From the NCBI RefSeq assembly GCF_004135585.1, contig NZ_CP035501.1:4411501-4475500 (forward strand): DNA of 64,000 nt, in the 5' to 3' direction. The position numbers and the translations under genes are program-made. The notes below the pieces were generated by a model that was given only the letters and a program-made list of their open reading frames with translations, searched no databases and was not told where the DNA came from. The DNA is from Sphingosinicella sp. BN140058. GTDB lineage: Bacteria; Pseudomonadota; Alphaproteobacteria; Sphingomonadales; Sphingomonadaceae. Of the stretch, positions 1 through 7,875 are shown one piece after another (the stretch's first letter is position 1; the number at the start of each line of letters is the position of its first letter).

Positions 1-483
1 CGCCTGGCGCTCGAGCAACATGGCGAGTCGTTCGAGGATCGTCGGCAGGCTGCCGGAACGCTCGCCGGCCGAGATCATCGCGCGGTAGAGCGGCGGGAAA
101 CTGCGCGGCTCCCGCGCCATCGCTTCGGAGAGCTGCCGTCCCTCGACGACGCCGCCATGCACCACCTCGATCACCCGACGGATGCGCGGACGCTCGCTTT
201 GCCGGATGAGCGTGCGCAGCGCTTCTTCGAGCGGCGTCACCTGCACGAGGGTGGAAAGCTGGCGGGTGAAGATCGCGAGCTGGTTGGAGGGCAGAGTGTC
301 GCGCACGAACAGCGGCCGTGCCCAGAATGGCTGAGCCGTGACCGGCGCACCGGATTCGAGGCGAACGACGTAGAGGCGCTTCGCCTGCAGCGCGGCGCGC
401 GCGCCCTCCGCCGTCGGCGCGCGCAGGGATCCGGTCTGCTCCCGGCCCGCGGTGTCGAGCGCAAGATAGGTGAACTCCGTCAC
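1..483 (-). CDS. gspF: Type II secretion system inner-membrane protein GspF, N-terminal part
   Basis: The first 161 residues of the polytopic platform protein of the T2SS are present; the rest lies beyond base 1. The N-terminus (VTEFTYLALDTAGREQTG) is the usual short beta segment of GspF. It is followed by the cytoplasmic four-helix domain with the family signature around FTRQLSTLVQVTPLEEAL and the SGERSGSLP motif near the break. The GTG at 483 is chosen because the upstream ATG at 513 runs into a stop before this frame. It is separated from gspM by a plus-strand peptidase gene and has its own upstream region with Pho-like repeats, so it probably begins a second gsp operon leading out of the window. 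Identity is confident; the start is moderately so. Confidence 0.9.
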   Translation of the reverse strand, partial: MTEFTYLALDTAGREQTGSLRAPTAEGARAALQAKRLYVVRLESGAPVTAQPFWARPLFVRDTLPSNQLAIFTRQLSTLVQVTPLEEALRTLIRQSERPRIRRVIEVVHGGVVEGRQLSEAMAREPRSFPPLYRAMISAGERSGSLPTILERLAMLLERQA

Positions 484-534
484 GCGGCGGCAGTCGAATC
501 GTCGGCCAACATGCGCGAAGGCTAGAAGCCGGGG

Positions 535-574
535 ATGACAGGCCGGTGCCGGTTTTGTTGCACTTTTGCGACAA
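535..574 (-). promoter_or_regulatory. Candidate PhoB-box array upstream of gspF
   Basis: On the minus strand four heptamers lie at exact 11-bp steps: TTGTCGC (568-574), GTGCAAC (557-563), CCGGCAC (546-552) and CTGTCAT (535-541). Against YTGTCAY they score 6, 4, 5 and 7 of 7. Two spacers are AAAA. A TCTAGC element 8 bp beyond the last heptamer could be a -10 box, and the gspD upstream region has a matching TGTAGC at the same offset. The assignment is by eye from the known Pho-box pattern. Confidence 0.5.
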
Positions 575-588
575 GACCGCCGCGTCTT

Positions 589-606
589 CTGTCGTCAGTC
601 TGTCAC
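589..606 (+). promoter_or_regulatory. Candidate PhoB box upstream of the M23 peptidase
   Basis: Two plus-strand heptamers, CTGTCGT (589-595) and CTGTCAC (600-606), are separated by 4 bp and so are 11 bp in phase. They match YTGTCAY at 6 of 7 and 7 of 7. This is the best-matching pair in the window. It points towards the peptidase gene whose start is 108 bp downstream, while the gspF array just to the left points the other way. Confidence 0.55.
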
Positions 607-714
607 AAAGTTCGGCTTGGATAGGCGCACGGGAATCATGTTGCCGGGCGATGCGCCGGCGCAGCCGGGGACTCCGATTTGTATCAAAACATGGACTATG
701 CGGAGGGAGGCGGC

Positions 715-2046
715 GTGGCAGCTTTCGCGCCCGCCAAATGGCCGGCCGTCGCAGCAATTTCGTTCCCGCAGCAGACACCCGGGCGTTCGTACAAGCGGGC
801 TACTTGTTGGGGCACGGCGGCGCTGTTCGGCACGGTGCTGGCCGTTGCCCTTGCCGCTTCTTTCGATGGTCCGGCCGTCGCGACCGCTCCGATTCTCCCT
901 CATGTCGCTGCACTTCCCGAAGTGCCAGATGCTTTGGAAGCGCAAGGAACGACCCTTCTCGTCGGGCTCGTGCCGGGCGAACGGATAGCGCGGGCGTTGG
1001 GCCGAGCCGGCGTCGCGGCAAGCGAGGCGGCCGCCGCCGAGCGCACCCTGGAGCAGGCGATCTTCACGACGATGCCCGCCGCGGGAACCGAACTGCGCCT
1101 CCAGCTGGGCGAACAACCAAGCTTCCTGGCCTCGCGCCCGCTCCGGACCGCGCGTTTCGTGACGGCCACCGGGGCCCGGCTGACGCTCGAACGCGCAGGC
1201 TCGGGCTTCCGGCTGCGGGCGGACGGTCCGACCGCATCCGAGCTGCCGCGCCGCTTCGAAGGTCCGATAGGCGGAGACCTGGTGCGCGCGCTCTGCGCCG
1301 CCGGGGTGACGCCGCGGGCAGCGACCGCCTTCCTCGCCGCGCTGCGCAGCCGGCGCAGCGCGGACGGCTTTGGTAACGATGATCGCTTTCTCGCCGTCAC
1401 CGACTACTCCGGCGCCTTGCTGCTGGCCAGGATCGATCGCGCGGATGGCCGCGGCATCGCGTTGATGCCGTGGACCTTCTCCGACGGCCGAACGATCTGG
1501 CTCGATGCGAACGGGGCCGGGACGCCGAGCAAAAGCCAGCGGCCGGTGCCCGGTCCCGTGTCGTCAGGTTTCGGCAGCCGCCTTCACCCGATCCTGGGCT
1601 TCTGGCGGATGCACAAGGGCATGGATTTCCGCGCCGCTGCCGGCACGCCGATCGTCGCCACGATGGACGGGCGGGTCTCGGCCGCCGGCTGGCACGGCGG
1701 CTATGGACGCCAGGTTCGGGTCGATCATCCTGGCGGTCTCGCCAGCTCTTATTCGCACATGCGGGAGATCGCGGTGACGCCGGGAACCTTGGTCCGTCAG
1801 GGGCAGCTGCTCGGCTATGTCGGATCGAGCGGCCTCTCGACGGGCCCGCACCTCCACTTCGAGTTGCTGCGCGGCGGCGTTCCGGTCGATCCGCTCAGTA
1901 TCGTTGCCCTACCGCTTACACGCCTGACCGGAGAGGATCTCGCAACCTTCCGGGAGAGGATGCGGCAGCTGGCTACGTTGCCGGCGGGCGCCGCGCCTGC
2001 GGCACAGGTCAGGGCTGCGGACGCTGGAACGTCACTTCGGCTTTGA
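715..2046 (+). CDS. M23 family metallopeptidase, membrane-anchored, inside the T2SS locus
   Basis: A peptidoglycan endopeptidase of the LytM/M23 type, 443 residues. It has a basic N-terminus, a single membrane segment at about residues 32-50, a long poorly conserved periplasmic region, and a C-terminal M23 domain with the zinc and catalytic motifs around H300/D304 (HKGMD) and H379/H381 (HLHFE). I prefer the GTG at 715 because GGAGGGAGG lies just upstream; in-frame TTG (679) and ATG (691) starts lack this. Its 3' end overlaps gspM on the other strand by 38 bp. Position between gspM and gspF plus a Pho-like box suggests a role in opening the cell wall for the secretin or in starvation remodelling, which is inference. 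All catalytic residues are visible, so it should be active. Confidence 0.88.
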   Translation: MAAFAPAKWPAVAAISFPQQTPGRSYKRATCWGTAALFGTVLAVALAASFDGPAVATAPILPHVAALPEVPDALEAQGTTLLVGLVPGERIARALGRAGVAASEAAAAERTLEQAIFTTMPAAGTELRLQLGEQPSFLASRPLRTARFVTATGARLTLERAGSGFRLRADGPTASELPRRFEGPIGGDLVRALCAAGVTPRAATAFLAALRSRRSADGFGNDDRFLAVTDYSGALLLARIDRADGRGIALMPWTFSDGRTIWLDANGAGTPSKSQRPVPGPVSSGFGSRLHPILGFWRMHKGMDFRAAAGTPIVATMDGRVSAAGWHGGYGRQVRVDHPGGLASSYSHMREIAVTPGTLVRQGQLLGYVGSSGLSTGPHLHFELLRGGVPVDPLSIVALPLTRLTGEDLATFRERMRQLATLPAGAAPAAQVRAADAGTSLRL

Positions 2047-2479
2047 GACCGGCAGCGCCGTTCGGCGCCGCCGACAGGCCCCGAACCGGCAGCCCTTCGG
2101 CCTCCATTGCTGCCAGCCAGCCGAACAGGACCTTGGGCTGCGCATCGTCGAAGGCGAGGCGGATCGTGCCATCCCGCGACTCGCTGCTGCGTGCAGTCAG
2201 GGCCACGGCGCCGGCGGTGGCGGTGAGCGCTTGTGCAGTGTGCCGCTTCGCAGGGCGAGCGGCGCCAAGAGCAGAGATCTGCCGTGCGTAATAGCGGGTC
2301 TCGCCAAGGGCTTGCACGGCGGCGTCCCGAGTCTCTGCCGCCGAACGCTGCGCGTCCCCGATCGGCCGGAGGATGAGCAGCCAGAGCAATGTCGCGCCAA
2401 GCAGCAGCGCCATGACGACGAGCAGGATCTGCTCGCGCTGCGATCGGCTGCTCCAAGCCCGTTCCAGGACGCCCGTCAT
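2009..2479 (-). CDS. gspM: Type II secretion system protein GspM
   Basis: A bitopic inner-membrane component of 156 residues that partners GspL in the T2SS assembly platform. It has a short charged cytoplasmic N-terminus, one strong membrane helix at about residues 18-37, a heptad-like coiled segment after it (RSAAETRDAAVQALGETRYY), then a compact ferredoxin-like periplasmic domain ending near VTFQRPQP. The start is placed at the ATG overlapping the gspL stop as ATGA, consistent with coupled translation; an ATG six codons upstream (2497) is an alternative. It is recognised more by topology, size and position after gspL than by strong motifs, as is normal for GspM. It is the last gene of the gspDEGLM run. 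Confidence 0.82.
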   Translation of the reverse strand: MTGVLERAWSSRSQREQILLVVMALLLGATLLWLLILRPIGDAQRSAAETRDAAVQALGETRYYARQISALGAARPAKRHTAQALTATAGAVALTARSSESRDGTIRLAFDDAQPKVLFGWLAAMEAEGLPVRGLSAAPNGAAGLKAEVTFQRPQP

Positions 2480-3645
2480 TGAGGTTTGACCAGCCATTGG
2501 CTTCTGCTTTCTCCTTCGGCGGCGCTCGGCGGCGGCCCGGCCACGGCATAGCCGGTCGCTTCGATCCGGGTGCGCAGGGCTGCGAGCGTCGCCGGGCTAT
2601 CTGCCTTCACTCCGATCGAGAGCACGCCGGCCTGGTAGGAAAGCCCGGTGAGCGATGCCATCGGCGTGTCGCGAACCGCCGCAAAGACGACAGCGCTTTC
2701 GGCGGAGAAGGCGCCGGGGCCGCCGCCGAGTTCGGACAGCCGCTCCTTCAATTGTGCGGCGGGATCGACGATACCGCGTCCGCGCGGCAAAGCCTGCGCA
2801 GCGATCGTGCGGGCTTCCTCTTCCATCCGCCCCGCAGCCGCGCTGTCGCGATAGGCGGCGACGAGCTGTGCGGCGATGGTGACGACGAGGATCGCGAACA
2901 ACAGCCAGGCAGCCCTTCGCACCAAGCTCGCCTGCACGCTTAGGCGTTGCCGTCCGAACGAGCCCTGGCGGAGATTGACGAGCGGGGTCGCGAGCGCTGC
3001 GGCAATACCGGCCGTCCAGGCCTGATCGGACAGCGGAAGAACGGGACGGTCGCCGAGCACGAGATCGGCGAGCGGCGTTTCCAGCGCGAACGCCTCGGCG
3101 GGACCGCGGCACAGCGCCATTCCCGACCGGTCGAGGCGAACCAGGCTTTCGCTCGCAGGCATGAGGAGGGCGGTTTCGGGCACGATCAGCCCCGGGTCGA
3201 GCCCCTCCTGCGTCAGGACCGCGAGCCACGCGTCCATCGCCGACGGCGAAACCAGGGCGACGCAGGTTGATCCGTTCTGCGTGGTCGCGCCGAGCGCAAG
3301 GTGCATGCCGCCGATCGGCTCTGCGGACAGATCGGCGACCATCAGCCGTGCCGCAGCGGCCGCCTGGGCAGGCGCGAGCCCCTGCGGGAGGTCAACCCAA
3401 TGCAGTGCTATCCGATCGCCGGGCACCACCGCAACGCAATCGCGCGCATCGTCCGGCCGCTCGACCGCAGCGAAGCGCCCGGTCTCATCGGTGGTCGCCC
3501 AACGCACCACGGCATCGCCTTGGAGGAAGGCGATCAGGCGTGGCGCGAGGCGCACCGGTTCGCTCGCTCCTCCGTCCGGCGCATTCGAAGCGCCCCGGAC
3601 GGGAGGCTCGGCAGCGTCAGAGGTCTGCGCTGCTGATATCGGCAT
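2476..3645 (-). CDS. gspL: Type II secretion system protein GspL
   Basis: A 389-residue inner-membrane protein that links the GspE ATPase to GspM. The N-terminal part, about residues 30-220, has the actin-like cytoplasmic fold features (for example IALHWVDLPQGL), followed by a single membrane helix at about 245-265 and a periplasmic domain. The chosen ATG at 3645 overlaps the end of gspG by 29 bp. In-frame ATG codons further up (3672 and 3708) would extend the overlap and encode a low-complexity extension. It sits in the order gspG-gspL-gspM; the pseudopilins H, I, J and K are not in between, so they must be encoded elsewhere, perhaps beyond gspF. Confidence 0.88.
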   Translation of the reverse strand: MPISAAQTSDAAEPPVRGASNAPDGGASEPVRLAPRLIAFLQGDAVVRWATTDETGRFAAVERPDDARDCVAVVPGDRIALHWVDLPQGLAPAQAAAAARLMVADLSAEPIGGMHLALGATTQNGSTCVALVSPSAMDAWLAVLTQEGLDPGLIVPETALLMPASESLVRLDRSGMALCRGPAEAFALETPLADLVLGDRPVLPLSDQAWTAGIAAALATPLVNLRQGSFGRQRLSVQASLVRRAAWLLFAILVVTIAAQLVAAYRDSAAAGRMEEEARTIAAQALPRGRGIVDPAAQLKERLSELGGGPGAFSAESAVVFAAVRDTPMASLTGLSYQAGVLSIGVKADSPATLAALRTRIEATGYAVAGPPPSAAEGESRSQWLVKPQ

Positions 3646-4036
3646 TCTGGTCTTCGCCCCCTGGCTTGCCATCACCGCCGAGGCTGGTGATCTCGAAGGC
3701 GCGGCCATTCCTGCCTGGCGCGCTATATTGATAGGCGTTGCCCCATGGATCGTTGGGCAGGCGCTTCACGTAGCCCTGGTCGACGACCGCCTTCAGCCCC
3801 TGTTGCGGGCTGGGATATTGGAGATTGTTCAGCCGGAACATCTCGACACCCTGCTCCAGCGTCGAAATGTCGGCTTTTGCCTTGGTCACCGCCGCCTTGT
3901 CGGTGGCGGGCATGACGTTGATGATCACCACCGTCGCCAGCAGCCCGATGATGACGATCACCACCATCAGCTCGACCAGGGTGAAGCCTGCTTCCGATGG
4001 CGCCGGACGGCGCCGGCGCGACGTTTCAATCCTCAT
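3617..4036 (-). CDS. gspG: Type II secretion system major pseudopilin GspG
   Basis: The major subunit of the periplasmic pseudopilus, 139 residues. A short basic leader is followed by the prepilin peptidase site EAGFTLVELMVV (cleavage between Gly17 and Phe18), the hydrophobic helix, and the GspG core with the PSPQQGLKAVV and NDPWGNAYQYSAPG stretches typical of the family. The ATG at 4036 overlaps the gspE stop by 11 bp, so the two are co-translated. It needs a GspO/PilD prepilin peptidase, which is not encoded here. No other pseudopilin gene is in the window. Confidence 0.95.
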   Translation of the reverse strand: MRIETSRRRRPAPSEAGFTLVELMVVIVIIGLLATVVIINVMPATDKAAVTKAKADISTLEQGVEMFRLNNLQYPSPQQGLKAVVDQGYVKRLPNDPWGNAYQYSAPGRNGRAFEITSLGGDGKPGGEDQNADISSADL

Positions 4037-5537
4037 CGACTGTGGTCCTCGAGATGCGAATGGCCTCTTCGGCGGTGGTGACGCCCTGGAGGACCAGGGT
4101 GCGCGCCGCCGAGGCGAGATTCTGGAAATTGCGGAAGGCATGGCTTGCGATCACCGCCTCGTCGCCCGAAGCATTGATCAGCCGGCGGAGGGCATCGTCG
4201 ATCCGTACCGCTTCGAACACGCCGATCCGGCCCTTGAAGCCGGCATTTCCGCAGGCGTGGCAGCCGACCGCGCGATAGACGATCGTTCCGGGTTCGAAGC
4301 CGAGCAGGGCGGCGAGCGACTTGTCCGCCTGCACCGGCTCGCGGCAGTCGGGGCACAGCCGGCGCACCAGCCGCTGGGCTATGACGGCGCGCAGGGTGGA
4401 GGCGAGCAGGAACGGCTCGATCTTCATGTCGCGCATGCGGGTGATCGCGCCGACCGCATCGTTGGTGTGAACGGTGGAGAGGACGAGATGCCCCGTGAGC
4501 GAGGCCTGCACGGCGATGTCGGCCGTCTCGCGGTCGCGTATCTCCCCGACCATGACGACATCCGGATCCTGGCGCAGAATCGCGCGCAGTCCGGCCGCGA
4601 AGCTTAAGCCGACCTTGGGATTGACCTGGGTCTGGCCGATGCCGTCGACCGCATATTCGACCGGATCCTCGACCGTCAGCACGTTGCGGGTGCCGTCGTT
4701 GAGCAGGCGAAGCCCGGAATAGAGGGTTGTCGTCTTTCCCGAACCGGTCGGCCCGGTGACGAGGACGATGCCGTTCGGCTCGGCCAGCGCCTCACGGTAG
4801 ATCTTCTCGACCGCCGGGGGCATTCCGAGAACGCCGAGATCGATCCCGGCGGTCGTCTTGTCGAGGATGCGGAGCACGACCCGTTCGCCGGCGCGGCTCG
4901 GCAGGGTGGAGACACGCACGTCGAGCAACTTGCCGGCGAGGGTGAGGCCGATGCGTCCGTCCTGGGGCACCCGCCGCTCTGCGATGTCGAGCCGCGCCAT
5001 GACCTTGATCCGGCTGACCACCACGGGCGCGACATGGGCGGGCATGCGCAGGGTCTCGCGCAGCACGCCATCGACCCGCATGCGGATGGTGAGGCCGCTC
5101 TCATAGGGCTCGACATGGATGTCCGAGACGCCCTGGCGCGCCGCGTCGGCGATGATGCCGTTGATCAGCCGGATCGCAGGGGCATCGTCGGCACTGTCGA
5201 GCAGGTCCTCGGCGGTCGGGATGTCGCCGGCGAGGTGGCTCAGTTCGTCGCCGAAGCCGAGGCTGTCGGCAACGTCGGCGGTGCCCTGTCCATCGAGCGA
5301 GTAACGCTCGGCGAGCAGCCGCTCGAACTGATCGGCGGGGGTGAAGCGGACATCGAATGGCCGCGCCAGAAAGCGCCGCATCTCGATCAGCACGCGCGGG
5401 TCCGCGCCCTGGCGCATCGCCACCGCGAGATGACCGTCCTCCGCGCCGAGCAGGGCGACGCCGAACCTGCGGGCGAAAGCGAACGGGATGTTGAGCGGCA
5501 GCGCCGGCGGAGCGGACGTGTCGGCTTCACCGCTCAT
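4026..5537 (-). CDS. gspE: Type II secretion ATPase GspE
   Basis: The cytoplasmic secretion ATPase of the T2SS, 503 residues. It has an N-terminal GspL-binding domain, then the conserved core with Walker A GPTGSGKTTT at about 262-271, the Asp-box region near TVEDPVEY, Walker B around GEIRDRETADIA (about 331), and the tetracysteine zinc domain (C395, C398, C426, C429) that distinguishes GspE and PilB from retraction ATPases. Its ATG overlaps the gspD stop by 4 bp (ATGA). The neighbouring secretin and pseudopilin genes settle the assignment to T2SS rather than type IV pili. Confidence 0.96.
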   Translation of the reverse strand: MSGEADTSAPPALPLNIPFAFARRFGVALLGAEDGHLAVAMRQGADPRVLIEMRRFLARPFDVRFTPADQFERLLAERYSLDGQGTADVADSLGFGDELSHLAGDIPTAEDLLDSADDAPAIRLINGIIADAARQGVSDIHVEPYESGLTIRMRVDGVLRETLRMPAHVAPVVVSRIKVMARLDIAERRVPQDGRIGLTLAGKLLDVRVSTLPSRAGERVVLRILDKTTAGIDLGVLGMPPAVEKIYREALAEPNGIVLVTGPTGSGKTTTLYSGLRLLNDGTRNVLTVEDPVEYAVDGIGQTQVNPKVGLSFAAGLRAILRQDPDVVMVGEIRDRETADIAVQASLTGHLVLSTVHTNDAVGAITRMRDMKIEPFLLASTLRAVIAQRLVRRLCPDCREPVQADKSLAALLGFEPGTIVYRAVGCHACGNAGFKGRIGVFEAVRIDDALRRLINASGDEAVIASHAFRNFQNLASAARTLVLQGVTTAEEAIRISRTTVDED

Positions 5538-7681
5538 CGTGCCTCTCCCGGCACTGGCGCGGGCAGCGCGGCGGGCGGCTCCGGAGCCTGGGGCGGCGCG
5601 GCGCCGAGATAATCGCGGACGAGCTCGTCGATGGTCGGTTCCTCGTTGGGATGAAATTGCGCCTGGCGGTCACGGATGTAGCCGTAACGCTGGGCGGAGA
5701 CCGCGCGGGCGTCCTCGGCGGAGCGGAGGATGGTCGGGCGAATGAACACCATCAGATTGGTCTTGGTGCGCGAGCGGCTCTTCGACCGGAACAGCGCGCC
5801 GAGCACCGGCAGGTCGGAGAGGAACGGGATCGCCTCGATCGTCTTGCGATCATTGTCGTCGAGCAGGCCGCCGATGCCGACGATCTCGCCGTCGTCGACG
5901 GTGATGGTGGTTTCGAGCTGACGCTTGTTGAGGATGAGATCGGTGGAATTGCGGGCGACCGGGCCGGCGATCGAGCTGACCTCCTGGCGGAGCATCATCT
6001 TGATCGAGCCGCCAGCGTTGATCTGCGGCTTCACCTCCAGGCTGATGCCGACATTCTGCCGCTGGACGGTGCGGAACTGATTGTCGAAATTCTGGCTCAG
6101 CGTCTCGCCGGTGGTTACCGGCACTTCCTGGCCGACGAGGATCCGCGCTTCCTGATTGTCGAGGGTCATGATCGACGGCGTCGACAGGATGTTGGAGCGT
6201 GTGTCGGCCTTCACCGCATTGACGATCGCGCCGAAAATCGCGTTGCCGCTCTTGATCGCGAAACCGGTGAGGCCGCCGTTCGCGCCGAGCAGTGAATTGA
6301 CCGCCGCTTCCTGCAGGGTGTCGGCCACGGTGGAGCTCTGGGTCGTGGTCACCACCTCGCCGTTCACCGTCGTTGTCGTGGTGCGAAGCTTCTCTGCGGC
6401 GACCGCGCCAGCCACGGTGAGGATGTTGGGATTGGCATTCGAGTAATTGGTGACGGCGAAGGGGACGTTGCTGCCCTTGAGCCCGGCCATCAGCAGCTGG
6501 ACGCCGAGCTGCCTGGCCGCCTGGTCGGAAATCTCGACGATGATCGCTTCGACCAGCACCTGCTCGCGGCGCGTGTCGAGCTGGCGCACGACTTCGCCGA
6601 GGCTGCGCTGGATGTCCTGGGGCGCGGCGATGATGATCGCATTCGCACCCTCGAAGCGGGTGACGACGGCGTTGCGACCACCGAACACCCCGGCGCCGCT
6701 CTGGGTCACCTCTGCGGCGGGAATCGGCGTGCTCTGCACGGCGGGCCTGGCCTGCGATTGCTGCGGCGCGCGCGCGTCCATGATGCTCTGCGATGCGCTA
6801 AGGCCGGTCGGCTGCGGCGCTGCGCTGGCGGGCTGGCCGAGCAATTGCTGCAGCACCGGCAGCAACTGCGCCGCATCGGCATGTTCGAGGAAGATCACCC
6901 GCACTTCGGTGCCCGCGGCAGCGCGCTGATCGAGTTCGGTCGCCATCGCGGCGAGGCGAGCGACGGTCGCGGAATCGCCGCGGATGGCGATCGAATTCGA
7001 GCTGTCGATCGGGACGATGGCCGCACCGCCGCCATTCGCCTGGCCATTGCCCATCAGCGTGTTGAGCGATGCTGCGATCTCTCGCGCGCCGGCATTCTGC
7101 AGCGCGACGATCCGGGCATTGCTGGTGTCGCGATCGATGCCGGCGAGCACCTGGCGGATCCGGGAGACGTTGTCGCGATAATCGGCAACCACGATCGAGT
7201 TGCGGGTGGCGGTGATGGAGCCTTCGCGGCTGACCAGCGGCCGCAGGGTCTCGAGCGCCGCACTGCCCTCGATGTGGCGTGGGCGGAAGATTTCCGTGAC
7301 GAAGCTGTTGGGGCTGCCGCGCCCGCCGATCCGGCTTGGCGCAGTGGCGCCGTTCGCCGCCGGCTGGATGCGCAGGCCGCCGCCGGCGGTCGGCACCGCG
7401 ATCAGGCCGCTCGAGCGCAAGGTGGAGAGGAACAGTTCGAAATATTCCGATTTGGACAACGGCCGCTGGGTGACCACCGAGACTTTCCCCTGCACGGCCG
7501 GATCGACGATGAAGGTTCGACCCGTGACGCGCGCCGCGTCCTCTACGAAGGCGCGAATGTCGGCCTCGCGGAAGTTGACGCTGTACTGCGCCAGGGCCGG
7601 CGCCGCCGGAACCAGGGCGAACAGGCAGACGGCGGCGGTGAGGCGCAGCAGGCGAGATTTCGAACGGGGAATCGAGTTCAT
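5534..7681 (-). CDS. gspD: Type II secretion system secretin GspD
   Basis: The outer-membrane channel of the T2SS, 715 residues. A signal peptide ends near residue 31 (PALA-QY). The N0 domain follows (VNFREADIRAFVEDAARVTG), then N1-N3 domains with the repeated IVALQNAGAREIA and REQVLVEAIIVEI patterns, and the secretin core with VGQEVPVTTGE and the final VPFLSDLP-type sequence (EAIPFLSDLPVLGALFR). The C-terminus is proline-rich and lacks an obvious pilotin-binding S domain. It is the first gsp gene of the run, with Pho-like repeats 23-51 bp ahead of the ATG and no clear ribosome-binding site, so a very short leader is possible. gspC, which usually precedes gspD, is not present here; a TonB receptor gene lies there instead. 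Confidence 0.96.
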   Translation of the reverse strand: MNSIPRSKSRLLRLTAAVCLFALVPAAPALAQYSVNFREADIRAFVEDAARVTGRTFIVDPAVQGKVSVVTQRPLSKSEYFELFLSTLRSSGLIAVPTAGGGLRIQPAANGATAPSRIGGRGSPNSFVTEIFRPRHIEGSAALETLRPLVSREGSITATRNSIVVADYRDNVSRIRQVLAGIDRDTSNARIVALQNAGAREIAASLNTLMGNGQANGGGAAIVPIDSSNSIAIRGDSATVARLAAMATELDQRAAAGTEVRVIFLEHADAAQLLPVLQQLLGQPASAAPQPTGLSASQSIMDARAPQQSQARPAVQSTPIPAAEVTQSGAGVFGGRNAVVTRFEGANAIIIAAPQDIQRSLGEVVRQLDTRREQVLVEAIIVEISDQAARQLGVQLLMAGLKGSNVPFAVTNYSNANPNILTVAGAVAAEKLRTTTTTVNGEVVTTTQSSTVADTLQEAAVNSLLGANGGLTGFAIKSGNAIFGAIVNAVKADTRSNILSTPSIMTLDNQEARILVGQEVPVTTGETLSQNFDNQFRTVQRQNVGISLEVKPQINAGGSIKMMLRQEVSSIAGPVARNSTDLILNKRQLETTITVDDGEIVGIGGLLDDNDRKTIEAIPFLSDLPVLGALFRSKSRSRTKTNLMVFIRPTILRSAEDARAVSAQRYGYIRDRQAQFHPNEEPTIDELVRDYLGAAPPQAPEPPAALPAPVPGEAR

Positions 7682-7703
7682 GCCGTGGGGCTACAGCCGC
7701 AAG

Positions 7704-7732
7704 ATGACGGCACCTTTGTACTTTTGTGACGG
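7704..7732 (-). promoter_or_regulatory. Candidate PhoB-box triplet upstream of gspD
   Basis: Three minus-strand heptamers at 11-bp spacing: CCGTCAC (7726-7732), GTACAAA (7715-7721) and CCGTCAT (7704-7710). The outer two match YTGTCAY at 6 of 7; the middle one is poor (3 of 7). The section CACAAAAGTACAA closely resembles CGCAAAAGTGCAA upstream of gspF. A TGTAGC element 8 bp downstream would serve as -10 and leave only a few bases of leader before the gspD ATG. Confidence 0.45.
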
Positions 7733-7830
7733 AATTGTTTCGTCGCCGCTGCGGCGGCTGAAACAAAGGGTGGCGGCAGCGCCGAGCGCTCCGCCACCAG
7801 GTGGGGGACCTTGTCCTATGTGGTACGAAG

Positions 7831-7858
7831 CGCTCCTCCTCGCGGGCGAGGAGGAGCG
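7831..7858 (-). terminator. Hairpin terminator candidate after the first TonB receptor gene
   Basis: A 13-bp perfect inverted repeat (arms 7831-7843 and 7846-7858, CGCTCCTCCTCGC and its complement) lies 18 bp past the receptor stop codon and before the gspD promoter region. No clear T run follows on the minus strand, so it may be Rho-assisted or a 3'-end stabiliser. Confidence 0.5.
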
Positions 7859-7875
7859 TCAACGAATGGCCCTGC

